The notes beneath the pieces were generated by a model. That model was not told the origin of the DNA and made no database searches. It saw nothing but the letters and a program-made list of their open reading frames with translations. A stretch of 64,000 bases of DNA from Bacteroidaceae bacterium (lineage in GTDB: Bacteria > Bacteroidota > Bacteroidia > Bacteroidales > Barnesiellaceae_A), in contig JAFQRE010000029.1 in assembly GCA_017410245.1 (NCBI GenBank), positions 1-64,000 of the forward strand, given 5' to 3'. This document shows positions 54,667-63,954 of the stretch, piece after piece. How positions within the stretch are numbered: position 1 is the first letter of the stretch; the number at the start of each line of letters is the position of its first letter. Both the position numbers and the translations under genes were made by a program.

Positions 54667-57381
54667 TTATGCTTCAATAGCAGCCTGAGCCGCAGCTACG
54701 CGTGCAATAGGCACACGGAAGGGGCTACAAGATACGTAGTTCATACCCAAGTTAGCGCAGAACTTAACTGAAGAAGGTTCACCACCGTGCTCACCACAGA
54801 TACCAATCTTCAATTCGGGCTTAGTAGCACGACCTTTCTCTACACCCATCTTCACGAGTTGTCCAACACCTTGTTGATCGAGAACGGCAAAAGGATCGGT
54901 CTTGATGATACCCATCTCTTTGTACACCTTCAAGAACTTACCGGCATCGTCGCGTGAGTAACCAAATGTCATCTGAGTCAAGTCGTTTGTACCGAATGAG
55001 AAGAAGTCGGCAACCTCGGCAATTTGGTCGGCTGTAACAGCAGCACGAGGAACCTCAATCATTGTACCAACTTTATACTCTACAGTCTCGCCACGCTCGG
55101 CAAATACCTCTTGAGCTACTCGGTTGATAATATTGGCTTGCATACGCAACTCTGTTACCATACCTACAAGGGGAACCATGATTTCGGGGTGAACATCGAT
55201 GCCTTTAGCTTTCACATTGAGAGCAGCCTCGATAATAGCGCGAGCTTGCATCTCAGTGATTTCGGGATATGTGTTACCCAAACGGCAACCACGGTGACCG
55301 AGCATGGGGTTGAACTCTTCGAGAGAGTCGCAAGCAACTTTCACCTCATCGAGTGTGATACCCATCTCATCGGCAAGCTCTTTCATAGTCGCTGTTTGAT
55401 GAGGAACGAACTCGTGTAGAGGAGGATCGAGCAAACGGATTGTCACACCATAGCCGTCCATAGCCTCGAAGATACCTTCGAAGTCGCCACGTTGCATGGG
55501 GAGCAACTTAGCAAGCGCACGACGACGACCTTCCTCGTTTTTCGCGAGAATCATTTCACGCATAGCTTTGATACGGTCGCCCTCGAAGAACATGTGCTCG
55601 GTACGGCACAAACCGATACCTTTAGCACCGAAGTCACGAGCTACCTTAGCATCGCGGGGAGAGTCGGCATTGGTACGTACATCGGCCTTTGTATATTTCT
55701 CGCAGAGATCCATGATAGCACCAAAGTCACCGCTGAGGTCGGGCATACGAGTAGGTATCTGACCATCATATACATCACCGGTAGAACCGTTGAGCGAAAT
55801 CCAATCACCTTCTTTATAGGTCTTACCACCAATCTCTACAGTGCGAGCTTTGTAATCAACTTTGATTTCACCGGCACCCGATACGCAGCACTTACCCATA
55901 CCACGAGCCACAACAGCAGCGTGCGAAGTCATACCACCACGAGCTGTGAGGATACCCTCAGCAACACTCATACCGCGGAGGTCTTCGGGAGAAGTCTCGA
56001 TACGTACCATCACTACTTTCTTGCGGTTTTCGTGCCAAGCCTCTGCATCATCGGCGTGGAATACGATTTGACCTACAGCTGCACCGGGTGAAGCGGGGAG
56101 ACCCTTAGTGATAACCTTTGCGCTCTTCATAGCGGCAGTATCGAATACGGGGTGCAACAACTCATCGAGTTTATCAGCCTCCATACGACGGAGAACAGTC
56201 TTCTCGTCGATGATACCGGCACGGTGCATATCCATAGCAATCTTCACCATAGCAGCACCGGTACGTTTACCGTTACGAGTTTGCAACAACCACAATTTAC
56301 CATCTTGGATAGTAAACTCAAGGTCTTGCATATCCTTGAAGTAGTCTTCGAGTTTTTGTTGAGTCTCGATGAGGTCTTTAGCACATTCGGGCATAGCCTC
56401 TTCGAGTGAGGGATACTTAGCAGCACGCTCTTCTTCGCTGATGCCTTGCAATGCTGCCCAGCGACGAGAACCCTCGGTAGTGATTTGTTGGGGTGTACGA
56501 ATACCGGCAACTACGTCCTCACCTTGAGCATTGATAAGATACTCACCATTAAAGATGTCTTCACCAGTAGCAGCATCACGTGTAAAAGCAACACCGGTAG
56601 CTGAAGTATCACCCATGTTACCAAATACCATGGCTTGTACGTTTACGGCAGTACCCCATTCTTCGGGAATTTGATTCATGCGACGGTAGAGGATAGCACG
56701 CTCGTTCATCCAGCTATCAAATACTGCACAAACAGCGCCCCACAATTGCTCCCAGGGAGAGTCGGGGAAGTCCTTACCAGTATTCTCTTTTACTGCAGCC
56801 TTGAAGAGTTTAACGAGATTTTGAAGGTCGGCAACATCGAGTTCTGTATCGAGTTTCACACCTTTTTCCTCTTTAACTTTTTCCATTACAGCCTCAAAGG
56901 GATCAATATCGTCTTTGCTTTGGGGTTTCATGCCCAATACAACATCACCATACATTTGAACAAAACGACGATAAGAGTCCCAAGCAAAACGAGCATTGCC
57001 CGATTTACGAGCAAGAGCCTCAACGGCTGTATCGTTCATACCAAGGTTCAACACAGTATCCATCATACCGGGCATCGACACACGAGCACCCGAACGAACT
57101 GATACCAAGAGAGGATTTGTCTCGTCACCAAAAATTGTACCTGTAAGAGTCTCTACATGCTTGATAGCAGCACGTACATCTTCTTCGAGGAGTTTTACTA
57201 CAGCTTCTTTACCTTGTTGATTATACTCTGTACAAACTTCAGTGGTAATAGTGAAACCGGGAGGAACGGGTACTCCGATAAGGTTCATTTCGGCCAAGTT
57301 GGCACCTTTACCACCTAACAGATTTTTCATATCGGCGCGACCTTCTGCTTGGCCATTACCGAATGTATACACTCTTTTCAT
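54667..57381 (-). CDS. ppdK: Pyruvate, phosphate dikinase
   Basis: PPDK interconverts pyruvate, ATP and phosphate with PEP, AMP and pyrophosphate, a key step of anaerobic glycolysis or gluconeogenesis. ATG 57381 gives 904 residues starting MKRVYTFGNGQAEG; the frame extends upstream only to a TTG. The nucleotide domain (LLGGKGANLAEM), the central phospho-histidine motif GGMTSHAAVVARGMGK and the C-terminal PEP/pyruvate barrel (GLCRTEHMFF, FSFGTNDLTQMTFGYSRDD, GICGEHGG) are complete. Confidence 0.98.
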   Translation of the reverse strand: MKRVYTFGNGQAEGRADMKNLLGGKGANLAEMNLIGVPVPPGFTITTEVCTEYNQQGKEAVVKLLEEDVRAAIKHVETLTGTIFGDETNPLLVSVRSGARVSMPGMMDTVLNLGMNDTAVEALARKSGNARFAWDSYRRFVQMYGDVVLGMKPQSKDDIDPFEAVMEKVKEEKGVKLDTELDVADLQNLVKLFKAAVKENTGKDFPDSPWEQLWGAVCAVFDSWMNERAILYRRMNQIPEEWGTAVNVQAMVFGNMGDTSATGVAFTRDAATGEDIFNGEYLINAQGEDVVAGIRTPQQITTEGSRRWAALQGISEEERAAKYPSLEEAMPECAKDLIETQQKLEDYFKDMQDLEFTIQDGKLWLLQTRNGKRTGAAMVKIAMDMHRAGIIDEKTVLRRMEADKLDELLHPVFDTAAMKSAKVITKGLPASPGAAVGQIVFHADDAEAWHENRKKVVMVRIETSPEDLRGMSVAEGILTARGGMTSHAAVVARGMGKCCVSGAGEIKVDYKARTVEIGGKTYKEGDWISLNGSTGDVYDGQIPTRMPDLSGDFGAIMDLCEKYTKADVRTNADSPRDAKVARDFGAKGIGLCRTEHMFFEGDRIKAMREMILAKNEEGRRRALAKLLPMQRGDFEGIFEAMDGYGVTIRLLDPPLHEFVPHQTATMKELADEMGITLDEVKVACDSLEEFNPMLGHRGCRLGNTYPEITEMQARAIIEAALNVKAKGIDVHPEIMVPLVGMVTELRMQANIINRVAQEVFAERGETVEYKVGTMIEVPRAAVTADQIAEVADFFSFGTNDLTQMTFGYSRDDAGKFLKVYKEMGIIKTDPFAVLDQQGVGQLVKMGVEKGRATKPELKIGICGEHGGEPSSVKFCANLGMNYVSCSPFRVPIARVAAAQAAIEA

Positions 57382-57528
57382 TTTCAAAAATGATTTTAGG
57401 GTTGTTACTTTTTTACAAATGATTGGCAAAGATAGTACAAAAAATTGATTTTTATACTTATATACAATATAAAAATTGCGATAAAGTGTTTTTTATATAT
57501 ACACAATCGTTATTTCAAAAATTATGCC

Positions 57529-57536
57529 TAACTTTG
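57529..57536 (+). promoter_or_regulatory. rlmD promoter -7 element
   Basis: TAACTTTG fits TAnnTTTG. Transcription would begin near 57543, which excludes the longer reading frame from 57423 and supports the start at 57570. Confidence 0.6.
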
Positions 57537-57569
57537 AGCGATTTTGTATTTTCTAATAAACAACAAGAT

Positions 57570-58982
57570 TTGGCACGCAAAAAACAACCACTACCGCTGG
57601 TCGAAGAGATAGAAATAACCGGCGTGGCGGCAGAGGGCAAAGCCCTCTGTCGATATAACGATAAAGTAATATTTGTACCTTTCGCCGCACCGGGCGATAT
57701 TGTAGACTTGCAGATTACACGCAAGAAACATAGTTATGCCGAAGCTCGCATTGCCAAGATGCACAAACCCTCCGACATACGCATTGAGCCATTCTGTCCT
57801 CATTTTGGCATATGTGGTGGTTGCAAGTGGCAACATGTTCCTTATGAGTATCAGTTGCAATTCAAGCAACAACAGGTTATAGACAATCTCACCCGCATTG
57901 GCAAGATAGAGTTGCCCGAAGTGACACCTATCAAAGGTTCGGCCAAGACTCGCGAGTATCGCAACAAACTGGAATACACTTTCTCCAATCGTTCTTGGCT
58001 CACACCCGAACAGATGCAACAAGAAGAGGTTTATACCGATCGCAATGCATTGGGATTTCATATACCCGGCATGTTTGACAAGGTTCTCGACATCAAGCAA
58101 TGCAGCCTTCAAGACAACATAACCAATCGCATACGTCTTGATGTGCGTGCTTTTGCAATAGAAAGAGGTATGACATTCTTCGATTTACGCGCACAAACAG
58201 GATTGCTTCGCAATATGATTGTACGTACAGCCTCTACCGGCGAGATTATGCTCATTGTTGTATTTCATGACAACGAGCCGGAGTTGATTGAAGAGATGAT
58301 GCAACACATTGCCACCGGCTTCCCCGAGATAACATCGTTACTTTATATCATCAATCAAAAGGCCAACGACACCATTACCGATCAAGAGGTGATATGCTAT
58401 CGTGGTCGCGACTATATATTGGAACAGATGGAGGGACTACAATTCAAGGTAGGCCCCAAGTCATTCTACCAAACCAACTCGGAGCAAGCATATGAGTTGT
58501 ACAAAGTAGCACGCGAATTTGCGGGCCTTACCGGTAACGAATTGGTTTACGACCTTTATACAGGAACCGGAACGATTGCCAATTTTGTATCGCGCCAAGC
58601 TCGTAGGGTAGTGGGTATAGAGTATGTTCCCGAAGCGATAGAAGACGCCAAGCTCAATGCCGAATTTAACGGTATTGACAACACAATCTTCTATGCAGGC
58701 GATATGAAGGATATACTCACAACTGAGTTTATTGAGCAACATGGTCGCCCCGATGTTATCATTACCGACCCACCACGTGCCGGTATGCATGACGATGTGA
58801 TAGGAGTAATACGATTTGCCGCCCCCGAGCGCATCGTATATGTAAGTTGCAACCCCGCTACTCAAGCACGCGACTTGGCCATGCTCGACGATATGTACAA
58901 AGTGACACGAGTACAACCTGTAGATATGTTCCCCCACACACACCATGTAGAGAACGTGGTATTGCTTGAGAAAAGACAATAG
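57570..58982 (+). CDS. rlmD: 23S rRNA (uracil-C5)-methyltransferase, RlmD/RumA family
   Basis: The protein methylates C5 of a uridine in 23S rRNA. I start it at TTG 57570 (470 residues, MARKKQPLPLVEEIEI), since the promoter lies upstream of this codon and downstream of the frame's other start. The order is: TRAM domain (GKALCRYNDKVIFVPFAAPGD), iron-sulfur cysteines in CPHFGICGGCKW, the SAM-binding motif YDLYTGTGTIANFVSR, TDPPRAGMHDD, and catalytic C427 in YVSCNPATQARDL. Confidence 0.94.
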   Translation: MARKKQPLPLVEEIEITGVAAEGKALCRYNDKVIFVPFAAPGDIVDLQITRKKHSYAEARIAKMHKPSDIRIEPFCPHFGICGGCKWQHVPYEYQLQFKQQQVIDNLTRIGKIELPEVTPIKGSAKTREYRNKLEYTFSNRSWLTPEQMQQEEVYTDRNALGFHIPGMFDKVLDIKQCSLQDNITNRIRLDVRAFAIERGMTFFDLRAQTGLLRNMIVRTASTGEIMLIVVFHDNEPELIEEMMQHIATGFPEITSLLYIINQKANDTITDQEVICYRGRDYILEQMEGLQFKVGPKSFYQTNSEQAYELYKVAREFAGLTGNELVYDLYTGTGTIANFVSRQARRVVGIEYVPEAIEDAKLNAEFNGIDNTIFYAGDMKDILTTEFIEQHGRPDVIITDPPRAGMHDDVIGVIRFAAPERIVYVSCNPATQARDLAMLDDMYKVTRVQPVDMFPHTHHVENVVLLEKRQ

Positions 58983-59019
58983 AACAAACTAACAATCAAA
59001 TAAATAACAAACCAAAACT

Positions 59020-60390
59020 ATGACAGAAGTAATTAAAAGAAGACTCAACGACTCGGCGATAGCTCGTTGGGCTGCGCTCATTCTTGTAGCGCTAATGATG
59101 TTTTTTGCCTACATGTTTGTAGATGTAATGTCGCCACTCAAATCGCTTGTTGAAACAAACCTCGGTTGGAATAGCACCGTATTTGGCACTTATGCTGCAT
59201 CGGAGTACTTCCTCAACGTATTTTGTTTCTTCCTCATCTTTGCCGGAATCATTCTCGACAAGATGGGTATCCGCTTTACCGGTATCCTATCGGCCTCATT
59301 GATGGTGATAGGTGCAGCTATCAAGTTTGTTGCCATCACCGACTGGTTTGCCGCTACAGGCTTGTGCCAATGGCTCGACAGCTGGTGGGTTTCGCTCCCC
59401 GGTAATGCCAAAATGGCTTGTTTGGGCTTCATGATATTTGGTTGCGGTTGCGAAATGGCCGGTACAACAGTATCAAAATCTATTGCGAAGTGGTTTAAAG
59501 GCAAAGAGATGGCTCTTGCTATGGGTATTGAGATGGCCATTGCACGTCTTGGTGTATTTGCCGTTATGTGGATTGCGCCCATCATCTCCAATCAATTTGA
59601 CGCTTCGGTAGTAGCACCTGTAGGCTTCTGTACTGCATTGTTGCTCATCGGTCTCATTTGCTACAGCGTATTCTCACTCATGGACAGCAAACTCGACAAA
59701 CAACTCATTGCTGACGGCGAGTTGAGCGAAGAGAAATCGAGCGAAGATGAGTTCCGTATCAGCGACCTTGGCAAGATTTTCACCAGCAAGATGTTCTGGT
59801 TGGTAGCTCTCTTGTGCGTGTTGTACTACTCGGCAATATTCCCCTTCCAACGTTTCGCCCCCAACTTCTTGGAGACAACATTGGGTATTGGTGCCGATGA
59901 GGCTTCACAACTCTTCAGTTTCTTCCCCATATTGGCTATGTTGCTCACTCCTTTCTTGGGCGCATTCCTCGACTTCAAAGGCAAAGGTGCTTCTATGCTC
60001 ATGCTCGGTGCTATCATCATGATATGCTGCCACCTCAGCTTTGCATTCCTTTTGCCCATGTTCCCCTCTAAGACTTTTGCCATGATTCTTATCCTCATCT
60101 TGGGTGTATCGTTCTCTTTGGTACCTGCCGCATTGTGGCCTTCAGTACCCAAAATCATCGATGCTAAAATCCTTGGTTCGGCCTACTGTCTTATCTTCTG
60201 GATTCAAAACATCGGTCTTTTCCTCACACCCATCTTGATTGGTGCTACTCTCAACGCTACAGGTGGTTACACAGTGCCTATGATTATATTCTCATCATTT
60301 GGTATATTGGCACTCTTCATCGGTATCTACCTCAAGATTGAGGACCATCGCAAAGGTTACGGACTTGAAAAACCCAACGTTCAAAAGTAA
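59020..60390 (+). CDS. Major facilitator superfamily transporter
   Basis: This 456-residue protein has about 12 hydrophobic spans and the MFS loop motif after the second span (GIILDKMGIRFTGIL). A polar central loop (DSKLDKQLIADGELSEEKSSEDEF) separates the two six-span halves. The substrate is not evident. The general pattern recalls MFSD1-like and organic-anion MFS carriers, but I would not name one. It follows rlmD by 37 bases. Confidence 0.88.
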   Translation: MTEVIKRRLNDSAIARWAALILVALMMFFAYMFVDVMSPLKSLVETNLGWNSTVFGTYAASEYFLNVFCFFLIFAGIILDKMGIRFTGILSASLMVIGAAIKFVAITDWFAATGLCQWLDSWWVSLPGNAKMACLGFMIFGCGCEMAGTTVSKSIAKWFKGKEMALAMGIEMAIARLGVFAVMWIAPIISNQFDASVVAPVGFCTALLLIGLICYSVFSLMDSKLDKQLIADGELSEEKSSEDEFRISDLGKIFTSKMFWLVALLCVLYYSAIFPFQRFAPNFLETTLGIGADEASQLFSFFPILAMLLTPFLGAFLDFKGKGASMLMLGAIIMICCHLSFAFLLPMFPSKTFAMILILILGVSFSLVPAALWPSVPKIIDAKILGSAYCLIFWIQNIGLFLTPILIGATLNATGGYTVPMIIFSSFGILALFIGIYLKIEDHRKGYGLEKPNVQK

Positions 60391-60413
60391 TAGACCTATA
60401 GTATATTATTTAT

Positions 60414-60449
60414 AAAAATAAGCACAGCCTTGCGGTTGTGCTTATTTTT
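60414..60449 (+). terminator. Terminator after the MFS transporter
   Basis: The 16-bp stem AAAAATAAGCACAGCC / GGTTGTGCTTATTTTT has one G-T pair, a 4-base loop and a T-rich 3' arm. Confidence 0.9.
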
Positions 60450-60470
60450 ATTTGCAAAAAATCGCATTAA

Positions 60471-60504
60471 ATTGCATATCATTCCAGTACTTTTATTATA
60501 TTTG
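60471..60504 (+). promoter_or_regulatory. Promoter of the secreted-protein/outer-membrane-barrel operon
   Basis: ATTG (60471-60474) and TATATTTG (60497-60504), 22 bases apart, fit the Bacteroidales -33/-7 promoter. Transcription would begin near 60511, about 35 bases before the first ATG of the array. Confidence 0.6.
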
Positions 60505-60545
60505 CATAAATTATTCACCTATTCTTTATATTAGTACATAATACC

Positions 60546-61061
60546 ATGAGACGAATGCTTTTTACACTTGCTATTGCAAGCATATCGCTTGTAGCCTTTG
60601 CACAACGCGATACTCACATTGTTTATCAAGAATCATCTACACGTACGCTTGAGCCCGATCATTACATGATGACTGCACCACTCATTGTCGATGTGGTGGT
60701 GTCGCCCAACAAGATTACTTACACTGAGAAGGAGGCTTACAAGATTTTCCCTGTTACGGTGGGTAATGCCGAGCAAATAAAGGCTATGATGCCCGAACTC
60801 AAGAAGATTGCTCTCAGTAAAGCAGCCAAGATTCATGATGCCGACCTGCTTGTGGGTACAATTATCGATGTGATTACCAATGATGCCGGCTTGTTGGAGA
60901 TAACCGTAAGCGGCTATCCGGCCAAGTACACCAACTTCCGCAATGCTACCACGACCGATATTGAGAATGTGAAAGCAGCGCGTATAGCTACATATGGACA
61001 AGACAATACCGAGATATTGCGTAAGAATAAATCGGTCGATGTGAAAGTAAAGGAACAGTAA
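60546..61061 (+). CDS. Small secreted hypothetical protein at the head of the barrel array
   Basis: A signal peptide ends at VAFAQ (residue about 20). The 150-residue mature part is an alpha/beta protein with an internal block ALSKAAKIHDADLLVGTIIDVI and LEITVSGYPAKYTNFRNATT, a pattern I associate with uncharacterised Bacteroidales envelope proteins. It ends in a basic VKVKEQ. It is 15 bases ahead of the first barrel gene and transcribed with it. No function is assigned. Confidence 0.75.
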   Translation: MRRMLFTLAIASISLVAFAQRDTHIVYQESSTRTLEPDHYMMTAPLIVDVVVSPNKITYTEKEAYKIFPVTVGNAEQIKAMMPELKKIALSKAAKIHDADLLVGTIIDVITNDAGLLEITVSGYPAKYTNFRNATTTDIENVKAARIATYGQDNTEILRKNKSVDVKVKEQ

Positions 61062-61076
61062 AAGGAGGCATAGACT

Positions 61077-61766
61077 ATGAAAAATAAGATACTTTTGTTG
61101 ACTATAGGGTTGCTACTCCCTATAGTAGCTTCGGCACAACTCATAACCAGTGCGCAAACCATTACCGTAAAGGAGAAAAAGCCAGCCAAACCGTTGCATT
61201 ACGAACAATCGATAGAGTTTACGGCAGCAACCGACTTTGAAGATAAAGGAGGCGACCGCAGTATCTATGGTTTGGAGTATATTGGAGGTGTTCGCTTCAG
61301 TAACCTTTTCTTTCTCGGTGCTGGTATTGGTATTAACTTTCACTCATTTAGCGATGATTTAGATTTATCCTATCACGGAGCATATGGATATTATTGTCCT
61401 GATGCCCCCGAAAACTTGGTATCAGTGCCGCTATATCTGCACACTCGATTGTATTTCACCGATACCCGTTGTCAGCCTTTTTTTGCACTCTCGATAGGTG
61501 GTCAAATAACAGGAAGAAAAAATGCTAAAGGTTATGATGATGCATATTATAATCCCTCTTGTTTTATGCTAAGTCCTCAATTGGGTGTAAACTATCAGTT
61601 GAACGACAAAACCAGTATGTATTTGACTGTGGGTTGCTTGGTTCGTGATATTGTTGAAACAGCACAATATCATAATCATAATAATCCTAATCAATATGAG
61701 ATGAATGCAGTTCGCAGTATTGGTGATGGTATAGCCATGAAGATGAGTGTTGGTGTAACATTTTAG
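61077..61766 (+). CDS. Outer-membrane beta-barrel protein, array copy 1
   Basis: This is the first of four tandem paralogs. A signal peptide ends ASAQ and is followed by LITSAQTITVKEKK, a segment conserved in all four copies. The mature 208 residues alternate in beta-strand pattern with GYxFSNLFFLGAGIGINFHSF-type hairpins, a conserved VSVPLYLHTRLYF / CQPFFALSIGGQI core, and a C-terminal SVGVTF that ends in Phe as outer-membrane barrels do. Size suggests eight strands. Loops differ from the other copies. Confidence 0.82.
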   Translation: MKNKILLLTIGLLLPIVASAQLITSAQTITVKEKKPAKPLHYEQSIEFTAATDFEDKGGDRSIYGLEYIGGVRFSNLFFLGAGIGINFHSFSDDLDLSYHGAYGYYCPDAPENLVSVPLYLHTRLYFTDTRCQPFFALSIGGQITGRKNAKGYDDAYYNPSCFMLSPQLGVNYQLNDKTSMYLTVGCLVRDIVETAQYHNHNNPNQYEMNAVRSIGDGIAMKMSVGVTF

Positions 61767-61778
61767 AAATAAGATATT

Positions 61779-62489
61779 ATGAAAAAAACTATTTTTATCG
61801 CATTGATTGCAGTGTTGCTACTCCCTACAGTAGCCTCGGCACAGCTTATAACCAGTGCGCAAACCATCACCGTAAAGGAGAAAAAAATACTTTCTGCTAT
61901 TGAACCCGGTTATGAACAATCGGCAGAGCTATATTTTTTAGGAATTACCGATATGGCTTTCATGGACGGATCCCGCTTACATTTTACTCCTGCATTTGGC
62001 GCCGATTATATAGGTGGTTATAGATTTAATAACACACTCTTTGTTGGTGCAGGTATTGGTTTTTATTACGACATTGATTCGAGTAATTGGAATGATAATT
62101 CGTACGATGAGATTGGAAATCAAGAGCAAAGACAATTACTTAAATCTGTAATTAATGTGCCTCTATATGCGCATGTGCGTGCCTATCTTACTAAAGGTCG
62201 TGTTCAGCCATTTTTATCGGCATCGATGGGTGTAAAATTTGCGTCACAAGCCACCGTAGATTTTATGGATAATGATTATAATTGGGAATATACGGGTAAA
62301 TCGGCCGAATATAGTCGTACCGGATTTCTTGTTGCTCCGGCCGTTGGTGTTAACTGGCGATGTGAAGATAACTTTTCGATGTATCTCAATGTAGCTTGTT
62401 GGTTCCAAGCCGAGCCTTATTGCGATCATACGGAAATATCGTACATTATGATGCCCTATCTCAAGGCAAGTATAGGTTGTACATTCTAA
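61779..62489 (+). CDS. Outer-membrane beta-barrel protein, array copy 2
   Basis: This second paralog starts 12 bases after copy 1. It has the same leader end (ASAQLITSAQTITVKEKK) and C-terminal sorting signal (ASIGCTF), but its middle is the most diverged: YEQSAELYFLGITDMAF, FVGAGIGFYYDI, VNVPLYAHVRAYL and VQPFLSASMGVKF. The 236 residues make it the longest copy, the extra length being in surface-loop positions. Confidence 0.82.
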   Translation: MKKTIFIALIAVLLLPTVASAQLITSAQTITVKEKKILSAIEPGYEQSAELYFLGITDMAFMDGSRLHFTPAFGADYIGGYRFNNTLFVGAGIGFYYDIDSSNWNDNSYDEIGNQEQRQLLKSVINVPLYAHVRAYLTKGRVQPFLSASMGVKFASQATVDFMDNDYNWEYTGKSAEYSRTGFLVAPAVGVNWRCEDNFSMYLNVACWFQAEPYCDHTEISYIMMPYLKASIGCTF

Positions 62490-62501
62490 AATTATATACT
62501 T

Positions 62502-63173
62502 ATGAAAAAAACTGTTTTTGTCGCATTGCTTGTTGCTTTGATGCTACCCGCTGTAGCCTCGGCTCAACTTATTACTGCAGCTCAAACCATCACTGTAAAA
62601 GAAAAACGTGTAGTCGAAGACGGATATAAGGGATATCAACAATCGATAGATGTGCCCATTGTTACCAATTTTGATGATGACGGTACCAATTATGTGGGTG
62701 TTAACTATATAGGTGGTTACAGATTTAACGATATGTTTTTCCTTGGTACAGGTATTGGTATCAACTTCAATTTATTCTATCATGAGTATGATGGCAGTTC
62801 GCTGTATAACGATGGTTCTGGGCATGCTTGGACATTTGACAACCTCGTATCGGTACCTCTCTATGCTCATGCGCGCTTGTATCTTCGCGGTGCCAAGTGT
62901 CAACCCTTCTTTTCACTCTCGATAGGTGGACTTTTGTCGGGTAACAGGGAAATAGAGGATCTGTATGATGTGACTTACAATCCATCGGTTTTCTTTATCA
63001 ATCCGGCTGTGGGTTTGAACTTTCGTGGTAAGGCTTGTGATTTCTATGTTACTGCCGGAATTCTACCCCATAACAAAGTTGATTGGATAGAGTTCTGGAA
63101 TTATGGCCGTGAAATGGAGCTGGAGAGAGGATGGTATTGTTCTCTGAGCATCAACTTGGGTGTAACATTCTAA
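62502..63173 (+). CDS. Outer-membrane beta-barrel protein, array copy 3
   Basis: This third paralog follows copy 2 by 12 bases. It has QLITAAQTITVKEKRVVE after the signal peptide, NYIGGYRFNDMFFLGTGIGINF, LVSVPLYAHARLYL, CQPFFSLSIGGLL and the C-terminal INLGVTF. It is closer to copy 4 than to copies 1 and 2 (shared TAAQ and KRVVE, and the DDxTNYVGxNYIGGYRF block). Two cysteines in the C-terminal half are not shared by all copies. Confidence 0.82.
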   Translation: MKKTVFVALLVALMLPAVASAQLITAAQTITVKEKRVVEDGYKGYQQSIDVPIVTNFDDDGTNYVGVNYIGGYRFNDMFFLGTGIGINFNLFYHEYDGSSLYNDGSGHAWTFDNLVSVPLYAHARLYLRGAKCQPFFSLSIGGLLSGNREIEDLYDVTYNPSVFFINPAVGLNFRGKACDFYVTAGILPHNKVDWIEFWNYGREMELERGWYCSLSINLGVTF

Positions 63174-63187
63174 AAAACTAAAATATT

Positions 63188-63874
63188 ATGAAAAAATCTG
63201 TTTTTATTGCGTTGATTGTGGCACTGATGTTGCCTGTCGTAGCCTCGGCTCAACTTATTACTGCTGCGCAAACAATAACTGTGAAAGAAAAACGTGTTGT
63301 TGAGGGACACTATGAGCAGTCGATCGAGTTGCCTTTGGCTACCATTTTTGATGATGTGGATGATGAAACGAACTATGTAGGTATCAACTATATAGGTGGT
63401 TATCGTTTCAGCAATCTTTTCTTCCTCGGTGCCGGTGTAGGTATCAACTTCAACTATTTTTATGATGAATCCAGTTGGGGTTATCCCAACGCTTATGACG
63501 ATTATAGTAGTGGCACATTCGGTGTTAGCCATAACTTGATTTCGATCCCCCTCTATCTGCATGCACGATTGTACTTTACCAACACGAAGTGCCAACCTTT
63601 CTTTGCCTTCTCGATAGGCGGACACTTGACCGGTTCGAAGGAGGTTGAAAATGCTCCCGATGTGTCGTACAATCCTTCGTGTTTCTTTCTCAATCCTGTG
63701 TTTGGCTTGAACTTCCGCACCAATAGCAACTACGATTTCTACGTCTCTACAGGTTTGATGGCTCGCAATTTGCTTATTGAAGGTGAATGGTATAATTATG
63801 GACAAGACGTAACGTTGCACCGTGGATTTGACTTCGGCTTGGCTTGGAGTCTTAATCTGGGTGTAACGTTCTAA
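63188..63874 (+). CDS. Outer-membrane beta-barrel protein, array copy 4
   Basis: This last paralog of the array follows copy 3 by 14 bases. It has QLITAAQTITVKEKRVVE, ETNYVGINYIGGYRFSNLFFL, LISIPLYLHARLYF, CQPFFAFSIGGHL and the terminal LNLGVTF. Its loops are rich in Tyr, Asp and Asn (DESSWGYPNAYDDYSSGTFG). The close similarity to copy 3 suggests this duplication is the most recent. A hairpin follows the stop. Confidence 0.82.
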   Translation: MKKSVFIALIVALMLPVVASAQLITAAQTITVKEKRVVEGHYEQSIELPLATIFDDVDDETNYVGINYIGGYRFSNLFFLGAGVGINFNYFYDESSWGYPNAYDDYSSGTFGVSHNLISIPLYLHARLYFTNTKCQPFFAFSIGGHLTGSKEVENAPDVSYNPSCFFLNPVFGLNFRTNSNYDFYVSTGLMARNLLIEGEWYNYGQDVTLHRGFDFGLAWSLNLGVTF

Positions 63875-63894
63875 GAGATAAACTCAAAAAAAAT

Positions 63895-63930
63895 AAATGG
63901 CTATGCACATTAGCAGGTGCATAGCCATTT
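63895..63930. terminator. Terminator at the end of the barrel operon, oriented for the minus-strand gene
   Basis: The 14-bp stem AAATGGCTATGCAC / GTGCATAGCCATTT has an 8-base loop. On the minus strand TTATTTTTTTT follows, a strong terminator for the gene entering from the right. On the plus strand the T-run is weak, but the hairpin may serve both. Confidence 0.8.
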
Positions 63931-63954
63931 GTATATAAGGGTAGGGGTATTCTA

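Noticed and set aside
55492..56091. 199-residue plus-strand frame
   Set aside because: It is antisense to ppdK, which is complete; there is no promoter or ribosome-binding site.
63170..63820. 216-residue minus-strand frame
   Set aside because: It mirrors barrel copy 4, which is one of four matching paralogs with signal peptides; the antisense frame has no such support.
61077..63874. Tandem genes considered as a phase-variable or invertible locus
   Set aside because: All four genes face the same way, each has its own start and stop, and no inverted repeats or recombinase gene is nearby within the window.
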